The notes beneath the pieces are model-generated. The model saw nothing but the letters and a program-made list of their open reading frames with translations. It had not been told where the DNA came from and did no database searches. From Salinimicrobium sp050750585 (GTDB lineage Bacteria; Bacteroidota; Bacteroidia; Flavobacteriales; Flavobacteriaceae), in NCBI RefSeq assembly GCF_050750585.1, contig NZ_JBOJLM010000008.1, forward strand, positions 137,974 through 201,973: a stretch of 64,000 bases of DNA, given 5' to 3'. A program made the translations under genes and the position numbers. This document shows, piece after piece, positions 30,206 to 38,023 of the stretch; positions within the stretch are counted from its first letter, which is position 1, and every line of letters begins with the position of its first letter.

Positions 30206-31225
30206 CTATTCGGTTTCAGGTTGAATGAATTCCTTTTGGAATTTTCGTGGTTGGTAATCTTTAGCTACTTCAGCAATAGCTTTAATGTGTTTTGGAGTAG
30301 TTCCGCAGCAACCTCCAAGAATATTTACGAGTCCGCGGGAAAGATATTCCCTAATTTGCTCTGCCATTTCACGGGGGCTCTGATCGTATTCCCCAAAAGC
30401 ATTAGGCAGCCCGGCATTGGGATAAGCCGAGACTCCAAAATTGCTTTTTCGGGCCAGAACTTCCAGGTGAGGGGTGAGTTGCTTGGCCCCCAGCGCACAA
30501 TTGAAGCCCACGCTGAGTAGCGGAATATGAGAAATGGAGATAAGGAAAGCTTCGGCTGTTTGTCCGCTCAGAGTTCTTCCGGAAGCATCGGTAATTGTCC
30601 CGCTAATCATCACCGGAATGTCAACAGCGAGCTCTTCCTTTAGCTCTTCTATGGCGAAAAGAGCGGCTTTGGCATTAAGGGTATCAAAAACGGTCTCCAC
30701 GAGCAGCACATCCACTCCGCCATCGATCAAGGCTCTTGCCTGCTGTTTATAAGCCGCAGATAATTCGGTAAAGGAAATGGCCCTGAATCCCGGGTCATTA
30801 ACATCGGGAGACATGCTGGCAGTTTTATTGGTAGGGCCTATAGCGCCGGCCACAAAACGGGGTTTTTGAGGATTTTGCTGAGTTACTTCGCGGGCCACTT
30901 CTTTTGCAATGCGGGCCGACTCATAATTGAGCTCATAGACCAGCTCCTGCATCTGATAATCGGCCATGGCGATAGTGGTGCCCGAAAATGTATTGGTCTC
31001 CACAATATCTGCTCCCGCTTCGAAATACTTGCGGTGGATCTCAGCAATGGCTGCGGGCTGAGTGATGGATAGGAGATCATTATTCCCTTTGAGGGAAACC
31101 GGCCAGTCGGCAAAACGTTTTCCGCGGAAATCTTCTTCGGTGAATTTATATTCCTGCAACATGGTACCCATGGCACCGTCGAGGATCAATATTTTTTCTG
31201 AAAGCAGGTCTTCAATTTTTGACAT
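30206..31225 (-). CDS. metH: Homocysteine S-methyltransferase half of split methionine synthase
   Basis: A 339-residue zinc enzyme that presents homocysteine for methylation. LDGAMGTMLQ (residues 15-24) opens the barrel; the zinc cysteines are in VGFNCALG and in LGGCCGTTP near the C-terminus. In many Bacteroidota MetH is split into this unit and a cobalamin unit, which follows 4 bases downstream. A longer frame runs back to 31321, but that region is the SAM riboswitch; ATG 31225 gives the normal family N-terminus, so it is the start used here. Expression should fall when S-adenosylmethionine is plentiful. Confidence 0.95.
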   Translation of the reverse strand: MSKIEDLLSEKILILDGAMGTMLQEYKFTEEDFRGKRFADWPVSLKGNNDLLSITQPAAIAEIHRKYFEAGADIVETNTFSGTTIAMADYQMQELVYELNYESARIAKEVAREVTQQNPQKPRFVAGAIGPTNKTASMSPDVNDPGFRAISFTELSAAYKQQARALIDGGVDVLLVETVFDTLNAKAALFAIEELKEELAVDIPVMISGTITDASGRTLSGQTAEAFLISISHIPLLSVGFNCALGAKQLTPHLEVLARKSNFGVSAYPNAGLPNAFGEYDQSPREMAEQIREYLSRGLVNILGGCCGTTPKHIKAIAEVAKDYQPRKFQKEFIQPETE

Positions 31226-31273
31226 TTGTTTGCGCAATAAGGCTATCAAAAAAGAAGACGGGAAAGAATTCTT

Positions 31274-31377
31274 GTTGTTATCTATCCACGTTGCCGTGGT
31301 AGAACGTAGCACCTTCTCCAAAGGAGGGTTGCTAAGGTTTCACCGGGTCTAATCCCTCAACCTTTCTTGATAACTCG
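31274..31377 (-). ncRNA. SAM-I (S-box) riboswitch of the met operon
   Basis: Read on the - strand, the leader carries the S-box signature in order: GTTATCAAGAAAGG, then GAGGGA, GACCCGGTGAAACC, TTAGCAACC, and AAGGTGCTA, closing with GATAAC, which pairs with GTTATC as helix P1. It lies between a consensus promoter and the split metH gene. The GTGAAACC and GCAACC blocks form the SAM pocket in the family. An expression platform before 31225 is not obvious; control could be at translation or by a weak hairpin near the AAGAATTCTT palindrome. Confidence 0.88.
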
Positions 31378-31399
31378 TTTAGTAAAAAATGAACTATGG

Positions 31400-31430
31400 C
31401 AAAGATATTTATTAATGTGGGAAATCCAAA
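31400..31430 (-). promoter_or_regulatory. Consensus Bacteroidota promoter of the met operon
   Basis: On the - strand TTTG (31427-31430), 19 bases, TATCTTTG (31400-31407): both boxes match the phylum consensus with ideal spacing. Transcription would begin near 31394, about 17 bases before the riboswitch P1 helix. Confidence 0.8.
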
Positions 31431-31568
31431 TGCGGTCGGCAGAAAACCCATAAGTCTACTATCCCAAGTAAGGCAAACAGGATTTGAATTTTTTTTCATG
31501 TATAAACTACTCCCTTTAAGATTGTTAGCCTAACAACTGAAACTTCTTCTTTTAAAAAGTGAATTTTA

Positions 31569-31601
31569 TTGTTTAATATTTAAAAAAGCTTTTTATATTT
31601 G
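31569..31601 (+). promoter_or_regulatory. Promoter of tRNA-Ser
   Basis: TTG at 31569-31571, 22 bases, TATATTTG at 31594-31601. The -7 box ends 11 bases before the mature tRNA, leaving only a very short 5' leader for RNase P. Confidence 0.7.
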
Positions 31602-31611
31602 CATCCGCTAA

Positions 31612-31696
31612 GGAGAAATGGCAGAGTGGTCGATTGCGGCAGTCTTGAAAACTGTTGAGGGTAACACCTCCGGGGGTTCGAATCCCTCTTTCTCCG
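31612..31696 (+). tRNA. tRNA-Ser (anticodon TGA)
   Basis: The 85-nt gene folds as a class II tRNA: acceptor stem GGAGAAA with TTTCTCC, D-loop AGTGGTCGATTGCGGC, anticodon loop CTTGAAA (anticodon TGA), a long variable arm (GAGGGTAACACCTC), T-loop GGTTCGAATCC and discriminator G at 31696. CCA is not encoded. Reads UCA/UCG-type serine codons. A strong terminator follows. Confidence 0.96.
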
Positions 31697-31698
31697 CT

Positions 31699-31741
31699 AA
31701 AAAGCCCCGTAACACTAGTGTTTACGGGGCTTTCGCTTTTT
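31699..31741 (+). terminator. Terminator of tRNA-Ser
   Basis: GCCCCGTAA pairs with TTACGGGGC, extended by CAC/GTG in the loop region, followed by TTTCGCTTTTT. It starts seven bases after the tRNA. Confidence 0.9.
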
Positions 31742-31822
31742 GGGTGCCAGAATGGTACATTGTCAAAGTATTGCGCATCGTTAATCCAGACGCTACTGAT
31801 TTCCCCCTAGACATTCGTGATT

Positions 31823-32137
31823 TCATTTTAAAAAATCTCTAAAATTTTCTCTGTTAATAACTTTTACTTCGGCATTATCAGCTTTTGTAAAAGTCTTCGG
31901 AACCTTTACTTTACTTTTTGAATTCGATTTGACTTCAAAGCCTTTTAATGCTCCAGCTTCCTCTTCTACATCATCAATTTCCTGTTGCTGTACCGTTCTC
32001 CAAAAATATCCTTTGGCTAATGAACCATTATAGGCATTGTACTTTAAACGTTCGGCTATTAAAAAATTCTCCCAGAGATTTCCTTTATCCTGGCGGATAT
32101 TCATCTGGTTTAAATCACCTCGTAGAAATAAATTTTT
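31823..32137 (-). pseudogene. Remnant of a P-loop ATPase with DUF4143 C-terminal domain
   Basis: The translated piece reads like the last about 100 residues of DUF4143 proteins: RQDKGNLWENFLIAERLKY, then YFWRTVQQQEIDDVEEE and a C-terminal NFRDFLK. The similarity continues upstream of the first ATG (32104) through codons for LFLRGDLNQ to a stop at 32138, beyond which nothing recognisable follows. The N-terminal ATPase domain is absent. A 93-residue frame from ATG 32104 is open, but it lacks the nucleotide-binding part, so this is most likely a decayed gene. The family identification is from the WENF and QQEID motifs. Confidence 0.65.
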
Positions 32138-32327
32138 TTAATTATTTGTAAAATCTATTAATCTTTCGATTTTTGGTATGATGCGCAACGCCTAGTACTT
32201 AAAATTCAATCGGTTACGAGTCTCAAAACTTTAGTTTATCCACAGAATTCGATGGAAAACTATAAGCTTTTCCACTACCATTCCGTTTATTTTTTACACT
32301 GTTGTGCACTGGCTTTTTTATTTCAGT

Positions 32328-32771
32328 TTAAATTCCCAAAGTAAGCTGCTCCTTTACATTGTGATAGTTCAAAGAAGCCCTAATACATTCTTTTAATTCC
32401 AATTCCGGGATTTTCTGGTTTAATTGAAAGACGATTGCTCGATTTCCTTCATATTGAAATTTGTGGTCAAAAACTAATCTGAAGGTATCAACCAATTTAC
32501 TCGTGCATTGGAAATACAGTGCATATTGGTCAGGAGTTTTTTCTTTCCAATCCATTCGTAAAGTGCTGCCATTTTTAGTGACAAAACTGGGTTCGCCCCA
32601 TTTCAAAGTTTCTTCCAAAACGGTTACACCTTCCGTTTCTTCTGCTGTTTCAATTACTAATTCCCGTAGATGTTGCATTTTATCCCTAACAAAGTCGGGA
32701 TAATTCGCAAATACTGTTTCTACTTTAGGGTCTGTCTTTAATGTCAATTTAAGCATCTGGTTAATTTTCAT
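32328..32771 (-). CDS. DUF1801 domain-containing protein
   Basis: A protein of about 147 residues. The pattern ...YPDFVRDKMQHLRELVIETAEE, LEETLKWGEPSF and the C-terminal half with RLVFDHKFQYEGNRAI match the YdhG/DUF1801 fold, a small alpha-beta domain of unknown function related to frataxin-like topology. ATG 32771 is used; a further ATG at 32783 is possible. It stands alone downstream of a 480-base gap and has no operon partner. No function can be stated. Confidence 0.8.
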   Translation of the reverse strand: MKINQMLKLTLKTDPKVETVFANYPDFVRDKMQHLRELVIETAEETEGVTVLEETLKWGEPSFVTKNGSTLRMDWKEKTPDQYALYFQCTSKLVDTFRLVFDHKFQYEGNRAIVFQLNQKIPELELKECIRASLNYHNVKEQLTLGI

Positions 32772-32783
32772 ACCTAATAGCAA

Positions 32784-33253
32784 TTTACTTCCGCATCAGA
32801 AAAATTTGGTGCTTTTCTCAAAAAAACAAAATTATCTTTATAGGTTGGTCTAATTCTATTTCAAATATTTTCGCCCATTGGTTAATAACCAAGTCCTGCA
32901 TAAAGTTTCCTTTGGTTAACTAATTTGTGAATTCTTCAGCGTCTTTCCCGTGTCTAAGATAAAATTACCATTTGCTGTTAAATCAAATGATTAAAATTAG
33001 ATAAAATAAATTTCTATTTTGAACTGGAGAAGATAGATCTTCCTGGTAGAGAATTCATAATTGTCAGTAACAATATGGTATTACATTATAATGCCAATTT
33101 ATTTAATAGCCCTCTTTAACCATTCACTTTAGCTAGAATATAATTCACGAAAAGTGAAATCTTTAATCTCCATGAAGAGCATGAAGCTTCATGGAGGATT
33201 TTACCCAAGGGGGATTTTCTACCATTCTTTCCACCTTTTGCTTATCTTTTTCC
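32784..33253. other. Gene-free AT-rich spacer with one hairpin
   Basis: I see no coding pattern in this gap of about 470 bases. Its one clear structure is a perfect 10-bp inverted repeat, CTCCATGAAG (33168-33177) and CTTCATGGAG (33187-33196), about 70 bases before the metal-efflux genes. It has no T-tract, so an operator or leader element of the efflux unit is as likely as a terminator. Confidence 0.5.
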
Positions 33254-33261
33254 TAGTTTTG
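33254..33261 (+). promoter_or_regulatory. Possible -7 element (TAGTTTTG) of the metal efflux operon
   Basis: An exact TAnnTTTG match that ends only four bases before the GTG start of the DUF6660 gene. If used, the message would be nearly leaderless. The alternative TATCTTTT at 33244-33251 has one mismatch but leaves more room. No good -33 is visible for either. Confidence 0.35.
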
Positions 33262-33265
33262 CACA

Positions 33266-33586
33266 GTGAAATTTTTCGCAATTATATTATCCTTTTATTT
33301 CCTGGGGTTGAACTTTATACCCTGCGATGACATAGCCGCGTCTGAAAGTCAGGATACTACCGTCGTTAGTTTGGAAGTAGATCAGGATCAGCAAGGAGAT
33401 CAGCATGGAACTTCTGATGACTGTCCTCCTTTTTGCCAGTGTCACTGCTGCCATGTGCATGTGGTGAGATTCGAAACAAGTAGCTTCGAAGTATTTGAGC
33501 AAAAAACACCCTTTTTGACACCTCTGTTTGGCGAGAGTGCAGGTAAGGAAATTGCCTTTTCTCATTTTCAGCCTCCCCGTATTTAA
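33266..33586 (+). CDS. Small secreted Cys/His-rich protein (DUF6660-like) of the metal efflux operon
   Basis: A 106-residue protein with a signal sequence (residues 1-18) starting at GTG 33266; no ATG precedes the hydrophobic core. The acidic Gln/Asp-rich middle is followed by CPPFCQCHCCHVHVV (about residues 53-67), five cysteines and two histidines within fifteen residues, which looks like a soft-metal binding site. It lies 81 bases before the RND pump. I recall this protein type (DUF6660) preceding CusA/CzcA genes in Bacteroidota. A periplasmic metal chaperone or sensor is a sensible guess, not shown. Confidence 0.8.
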   Translation: MKFFAIILSFYFLGLNFIPCDDIAASESQDTTVVSLEVDQDQQGDQHGTSDDCPPFCQCHCCHVHVVRFETSSFEVFEQKTPFLTPLFGESAGKEIAFSHFQPPRI

Positions 33587-33667
33587 TTCAGTTTTAGGAT
33601 AGCTATATCCTTTTGTCACTGGCTCCGACCAGAGAATTTTATCACAAACTGAATTAAATTATCATGT

Positions 33668-36600
33668 ATGATTAATAAGATCATTGATTTTTCGATCAAT
33701 AATAAATTTATTATTGGTCTCTTAACCGTGGTGCTCATTGGTGCAGGGATCTGGAGCGTTTTTCAGGTACCGGTAGATGCCCAGCCAGACATCACGAACA
33801 ACCAGGTGCAGGTGATCACCCAGGCACCCAATTTAGGAACTGAAGACATCGAGCAGTTCGTCACCTACCCCGTGGAAATTGCCATGAGTAATTTGCCCGG
33901 CGTCACAGAGATACGTTCGGTATCGAGGTTCGGACTTTCCGTAGTAACCATTGTCTTTGAAGACGATATGGGTACTTATCTCCCCAGGCAGTTAGTAGGT
34001 GAAAAGCTGAATGCCGTAAAAGATGAAATTCCCGAAGGTTTTGGACAACCTTCCATGGGACCTATTTCTACCGGACTGGGGGAGATTTATCAGTACACGC
34101 TCGAAGTAGAAGAGGAATTCAAAGATGACTACTCCCCTACTGAACTCAGAACAATTCAGGATTGGATTGTACGCCGACAAATGGCAATGGTACCGGGAGT
34201 TGTGGAAGTGAACGGGGTTGGCGGAATGATCAAGCAATACGAAGTTGCTGTAGACCCGGATGAACTTAAGGCTATTGGACTTTCCATTTCTGATGTTTTT
34301 ACCGCCCTCGAAAATAACAATCAGAATACCGGCGGGGCTTACATTGAAAAAAACCATCAGGCAAACTTCATTCGGGGCGAGGGCCTTGCCCGAAGTGTGG
34401 AGGACCTGGAAAAAATTGTGGTCACCACTTCCGGCGGAGTACCTATAACTATTGCCGATGTTGCTGATGTTCGAATAGGAAGTGCCGTACGTTATGGGGC
34501 CCTGACAAAAAACGGACAGGGAGAAGCCGTTGGCGGAATGGTAATGATGCTGAAAGGAGCCAATTCCAATGAGGTGATTGACAATGTAAAAAACAGGATC
34601 AAGCAGATCCAGAAATCCCTTCCTGAAGGAGTGTCCATAAAGCCATTTTTGGATAGAAGTGAACTTATTAGTGACACTACTTCCACAGTTACGAAAAACC
34701 TGCTCGAAGGAGGATTGATCGTGATCTTTGTCCTGGTGCTGCTCCTTGGGAACTGGCGGGGAGGTTTAATAGTTGCCTCCACAATTCCGCTCTCCCTCCT
34801 GTTTGCTTTTATTCTCATGAACCTTTTCGACGTTTGGGCAAACCTGATGAGCCTGGGGGCAATAGATTTCGGGATCATAGTCGACGGAGCCGTGATCATT
34901 GTAGAAAGTACCGTTTTTACGATTCATCAGCGCATGAAGAAAAGAGGCGAATTAAATAAATCTGAAAGAAATTCAATCGCCTCCTCTTCTGCAAAAAAGA
35001 TGATGAATTCTGCCTTTTTTGGGCAGCTTATAATACTCATTGTTTTTCTTCCAATCCTCGCTCTGGAAGGTGTTGAAGGCAAGATGTTCAAACCAATGGC
35101 TCTTACCTTTATTTTTGTCATGCTGGGTGCAATGATCCTGTGTTTGACTTACGTGCCGATGATCTCTGCGCTCTTTCTGAAGGAGAGTAAGAAACGAAAG
35201 AGATCCTATGGCGATAAATTTGTCGGCTGGGTTCAGAATAAATATGAGCCTCTATTAAACAAATCCTTAAAAAGAGGAAAAATAATGCTTGGCACCGCCA
35301 TAGCCTTTTTCGCTTTGGCTGCTTTTATGTTCACCAAAATGGGAGGGGAATTTATTCCGCAGCTCGACGAAGGGGACATAGCTTTTCACATTATCCTGAA
35401 ACCGGGAAGTTCGCTTGACGAGGGAATTGCAACCTCCACAAGAATAGAACAGCTTCTTCTGGACGAGTACCCCGAAATAGAACAGGTAGTCACCCGGTTT
35501 GGAGTTTCTGATGTCCCCACAGATCCTATGCCTATGGACATTGGAGACAGTTTTATAATTCTGAAGGATAAAGATGAGTGGACTTCTGCCGATTCTAAGG
35601 ATGAACTTATTGCAAAGATCAAAGAAACCATAGAGATTATTCCCGGCGTTAGCTATGAATTTACTCAGCCAGTAGAAATGCGGTTCAACGAACTTCTTAC
35701 AGGTGTTCGAGAAGATGTTGCAGTCAAACTTTATGGTGAAGATCTGGAGGTTCTGGCAAGTAAGGCGCAGGAGATGGGTAATATTATTGCTACGGTAGAA
35801 GGCGTTGCCGATATGAAAGTAGAGGCCACAGCCGGATTACCGCAAATAACGGTCAACTATAACAGGAATAAAACTGCGCAATACGGTTTACAGATCAAGG
35901 AGCTGAATTCCCTTATCCAGTCTGCTTTTGCAGGCGGAGATGCAGGAGTTATTTTTGAAGGGGAAAGGCGGTTTGACCTGGTAGTGCGACTACAGGAAGA
36001 GGAAAGGACGAGTATAGAGAATATTAGGAATTTATACGTAACCCTGCCTTCAGGTAGCCAGATACCGCTGAAAGAAGTAGCTGAAATAAGTTATCAGCCC
36101 GGCCCGATGCAGACCAGCAGAGATAACACCAACCGTCGCACCTACGTGGGAGTCAATATCCGGAATCGCGACGTAAAATCTGTGGTGGAAGATATTCAGA
36201 CCAAACTGGACGCTGAGTTTGAACTACCACCCGGTTATTACATTCGCTACGATGGAGCTTTTGAAAATTTTGAACGGGCAAGCAAAAGACTGCAAATGGT
36301 AGTCCCTATTGCCCTGCTCCTCATTTTTATCCTGATCTTTTTTGCTCTCAAGTCGTTCAAGCAAACCACCATGATCTACATAGCCATTCCACTTGCAGCT
36401 ATTGGTGGAATATTTTCTTTATGGCTGCGGGATATGCCCTTTAGCATTTCTGCCGGGGTGGGCTTTATTGTTTTGTTTGGGGTGGCTGTTTTAAATGGTC
36501 TTGTACTTATAAGCAGTTTCAATGAATTAAAAGAAGAAGGTGTGAAAAATCTAAATGAAAGGATCAGTCTTGGAACAAGAAGTAGAATCCGGCCTATTTT

Positions 36601-38023
36601 GCTTACGGCTCTTACCGATGTGCTTGGTTTCCTGCCTATGGCAATTTCAAGCTCTGCGGGTGCAGAAGTGCAACGACCCCTGGCAACTGTAGTTATTGGA
36701 GGGCTGATCACCTCTACCCTGCTCACATTGTTCATTTTGCCTATTCTTTATAAATGGGTTGAGTCAAGGTCGGGTAGGATGAAATTTAAACCCGCAACAG
36801 GTGGATCTTTTGCGCTTATCCTAGTTCTATTCCTTTTACCAGTCGGTTTGAATGCTCAGACAACTGAATTATCTCCGCAGGTAAGTCAGGAGGAAGCCGT
36901 TGCCCTGGCTCTTCAGAATTACCCACTTCTAAAAAATGAAAAGTTGAGAATTGAACGGGAGCAGGCAATGAAAAGATCTGCCTGGGATCTTGGGGAAACC
37001 GAAGTATTCACGGGTGGAGAAGAGCTTGGAGAAGCAGGTGGAATATACACCACGGTCGGGGTTCAACAGCAGGGAATTAATTTATTAGGAATACCTTCTA
37101 AACACAAGCTTTACAATCAAAGGATCGCGCTTGCCGAAGAAGCTTTTGAGCTGTCTCAACTCCAGGTGGCACAGGAGGTGAAAATAGCCTGGAGTCGTGC
37201 CTTTTCCGCAAAGCAACAGTATCTGTTATTTCAGGAACTGGATTCCCTGTACCAAAAATTAGAACAGGCAGTTAGTCTGCGGTACGAGGTCGAGGCCATT
37301 TCGAGATTAGAAATGCTGACAGCCAAAAATAAGATCAGCCAGATTTCAATTGATTTGCAGGAGGCCGAAATGGACTATTTAACAGCCGTCCAAAAACTGA
37401 ATCTTTGGCTGGGAGATGATGAAGTCTATGACGTTCCGGATGATTTTAATGACCTTCGGGAGGATGAAATTTTCCTTACCGGAGATCTGCCTGAGGATCA
37501 CCCTATTTTGGAAGTTTCTGAAAAGAAGGTCGCGGTGGCGGAAGCTGCTTATGCTGCAGAAAAGGCTAATTTCTTTCCCAATTTCAGTGTTCAGTACGGA
37601 CTTCAAAAAGTGAATGGAGCAACCGGTTTTTATAATTATCAGGCCGGAATATCTATTCCAATCCTTTCCGGAGCTGCACACGGAGAAGCTAAAGCGGCAA
37701 AAATAGAAAAGGAAATTGCGCAAAGAGCTGCCGGTTTTCAGAAAGTCCAGATAAAATCTGATTATGAAATCGCCTTCAGAAACTACAAACGTTGGAAATC
37801 TTCATGGCAGTTTTACAGGAATGAAGTCCTTCCCTTGCTGAAGGAACAACGGGAGGGCTCTTTACTTGCCTTTAATGAAGGTGCCATTGAATATGTGGCT
37901 TTTATTCAGAATTTAGACAATGCAATGGAGTCAGAAATCAAAGCGCTCGAGGCTTTTGAAAATTACCAGATAGCCCTTGCAGAATTACAATTTTACCTAA
38001 CAGGAAAAAAACTAAAAAGATGA
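33668..38023 (+). CDS. CusA/CzcA heavy-metal RND pump fused to a TolC-type outer-membrane factor
   Basis: A 1451-residue fusion. Residues 1 to about 1035 are a full RND pump: start IIDFSINNKFIIGLL, twelve membrane helices, two periplasmic loops and LGAIDFGIIVDGAVIIVE in TM4 with the proton-relay acids of the heavy-metal class. Then comes M1038 followed by a Lys, a hydrophobic stretch and LNAQ, exactly like a signal peptide, and about 390 residues of TolC/CusC repeats (EEAVALALQNYPLLKNEKL, then QVAQEVKIAWSRAFSAKQQ). Such fusions occur in Bacteroidota. The pump expels Cu/Ag or Zn/Co/Cd; the metal cannot be read off. Adaptor gene overlaps by 4 bases. Confidence 0.94.
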   Translation: MINKIIDFSINNKFIIGLLTVVLIGAGIWSVFQVPVDAQPDITNNQVQVITQAPNLGTEDIEQFVTYPVEIAMSNLPGVTEIRSVSRFGLSVVTIVFEDDMGTYLPRQLVGEKLNAVKDEIPEGFGQPSMGPISTGLGEIYQYTLEVEEEFKDDYSPTELRTIQDWIVRRQMAMVPGVVEVNGVGGMIKQYEVAVDPDELKAIGLSISDVFTALENNNQNTGGAYIEKNHQANFIRGEGLARSVEDLEKIVVTTSGGVPITIADVADVRIGSAVRYGALTKNGQGEAVGGMVMMLKGANSNEVIDNVKNRIKQIQKSLPEGVSIKPFLDRSELISDTTSTVTKNLLEGGLIVIFVLVLLLGNWRGGLIVASTIPLSLLFAFILMNLFDVWANLMSLGAIDFGIIVDGAVIIVESTVFTIHQRMKKRGELNKSERNSIASSSAKKMMNSAFFGQLIILIVFLPILALEGVEGKMFKPMALTFIFVMLGAMILCLTYVPMISALFLKESKKRKRSYGDKFVGWVQNKYEPLLNKSLKRGKIMLGTAIAFFALAAFMFTKMGGEFIPQLDEGDIAFHIILKPGSSLDEGIATSTRIEQLLLDEYPEIEQVVTRFGVSDVPTDPMPMDIGDSFIILKDKDEWTSADSKDELIAKIKETIEIIPGVSYEFTQPVEMRFNELLTGVREDVAVKLYGEDLEVLASKAQEMGNIIATVEGVADMKVEATAGLPQITVNYNRNKTAQYGLQIKELNSLIQSAFAGGDAGVIFEGERRFDLVVRLQEEERTSIENIRNLYVTLPSGSQIPLKEVAEISYQPGPMQTSRDNTNRRTYVGVNIRNRDVKSVVEDIQTKLDAEFELPPGYYIRYDGAFENFERASKRLQMVVPIALLLIFILIFFALKSFKQTTMIYIAIPLAAIGGIFSLWLRDMPFSISAGVGFIVLFGVAVLNGLVLISSFNELKEEGVKNLNERISLGTRSRIRPILLTALTDVLGFLPMAISSSAGAEVQRPLATVVIGGLITSTLLTLFILPILYKWVESRSGRMKFKPATGGSFALILVLFLLPVGLNAQTTELSPQVSQEEAVALALQNYPLLKNEKLRIEREQAMKRSAWDLGETEVFTGGEELGEAGGIYTTVGVQQQGINLLGIPSKHKLYNQRIALAEEAFELSQLQVAQEVKIAWSRAFSAKQQYLLFQELDSLYQKLEQAVSLRYEVEAISRLEMLTAKNKISQISIDLQEAEMDYLTAVQKLNLWLGDDEVYDVPDDFNDLREDEIFLTGDLPEDHPILEVSEKKVAVAEAAYAAEKANFFPNFSVQYGLQKVNGATGFYNYQAGISIPILSGAAHGEAKAAKIEKEIAQRAAGFQKVQIKSDYEIAFRNYKRWKSSWQFYRNEVLPLLKEQREGSLLAFNEGAIEYVAFIQNLDNAMESEIKALEAFENYQIALAELQFYLTGKKLKR

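Noticed and set aside
30226..31321. Longer homocysteine-methyltransferase frame starting at 31321
   Set aside because: The extra 32 codons coincide with the SAM-I riboswitch; ATG 31225 gives the family N-terminus.
31618..31842. 74-codon open frame across tRNA-Ser
   Set aside because: It begins inside the acceptor stem and runs through the tRNA and its terminator; the tRNA explains the sequence.
32236..32244. Perfect DnaA box TTATCCACA
   Set aside because: A single box with no cluster, no dnaA or dnaN gene and no AT-rich unwinding region nearby; not evidence of an origin.
31612..33265. Genomic island inserted at tRNA-Ser
   Set aside because: No integrase and no second copy of the tRNA 3' end was found downstream; only a small gene remnant is present.
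34492..34899. Open frames antisense to the RND pump
   Set aside because: They are typical shadows of a long, strongly biased coding sequence and show no recognisable protein features.
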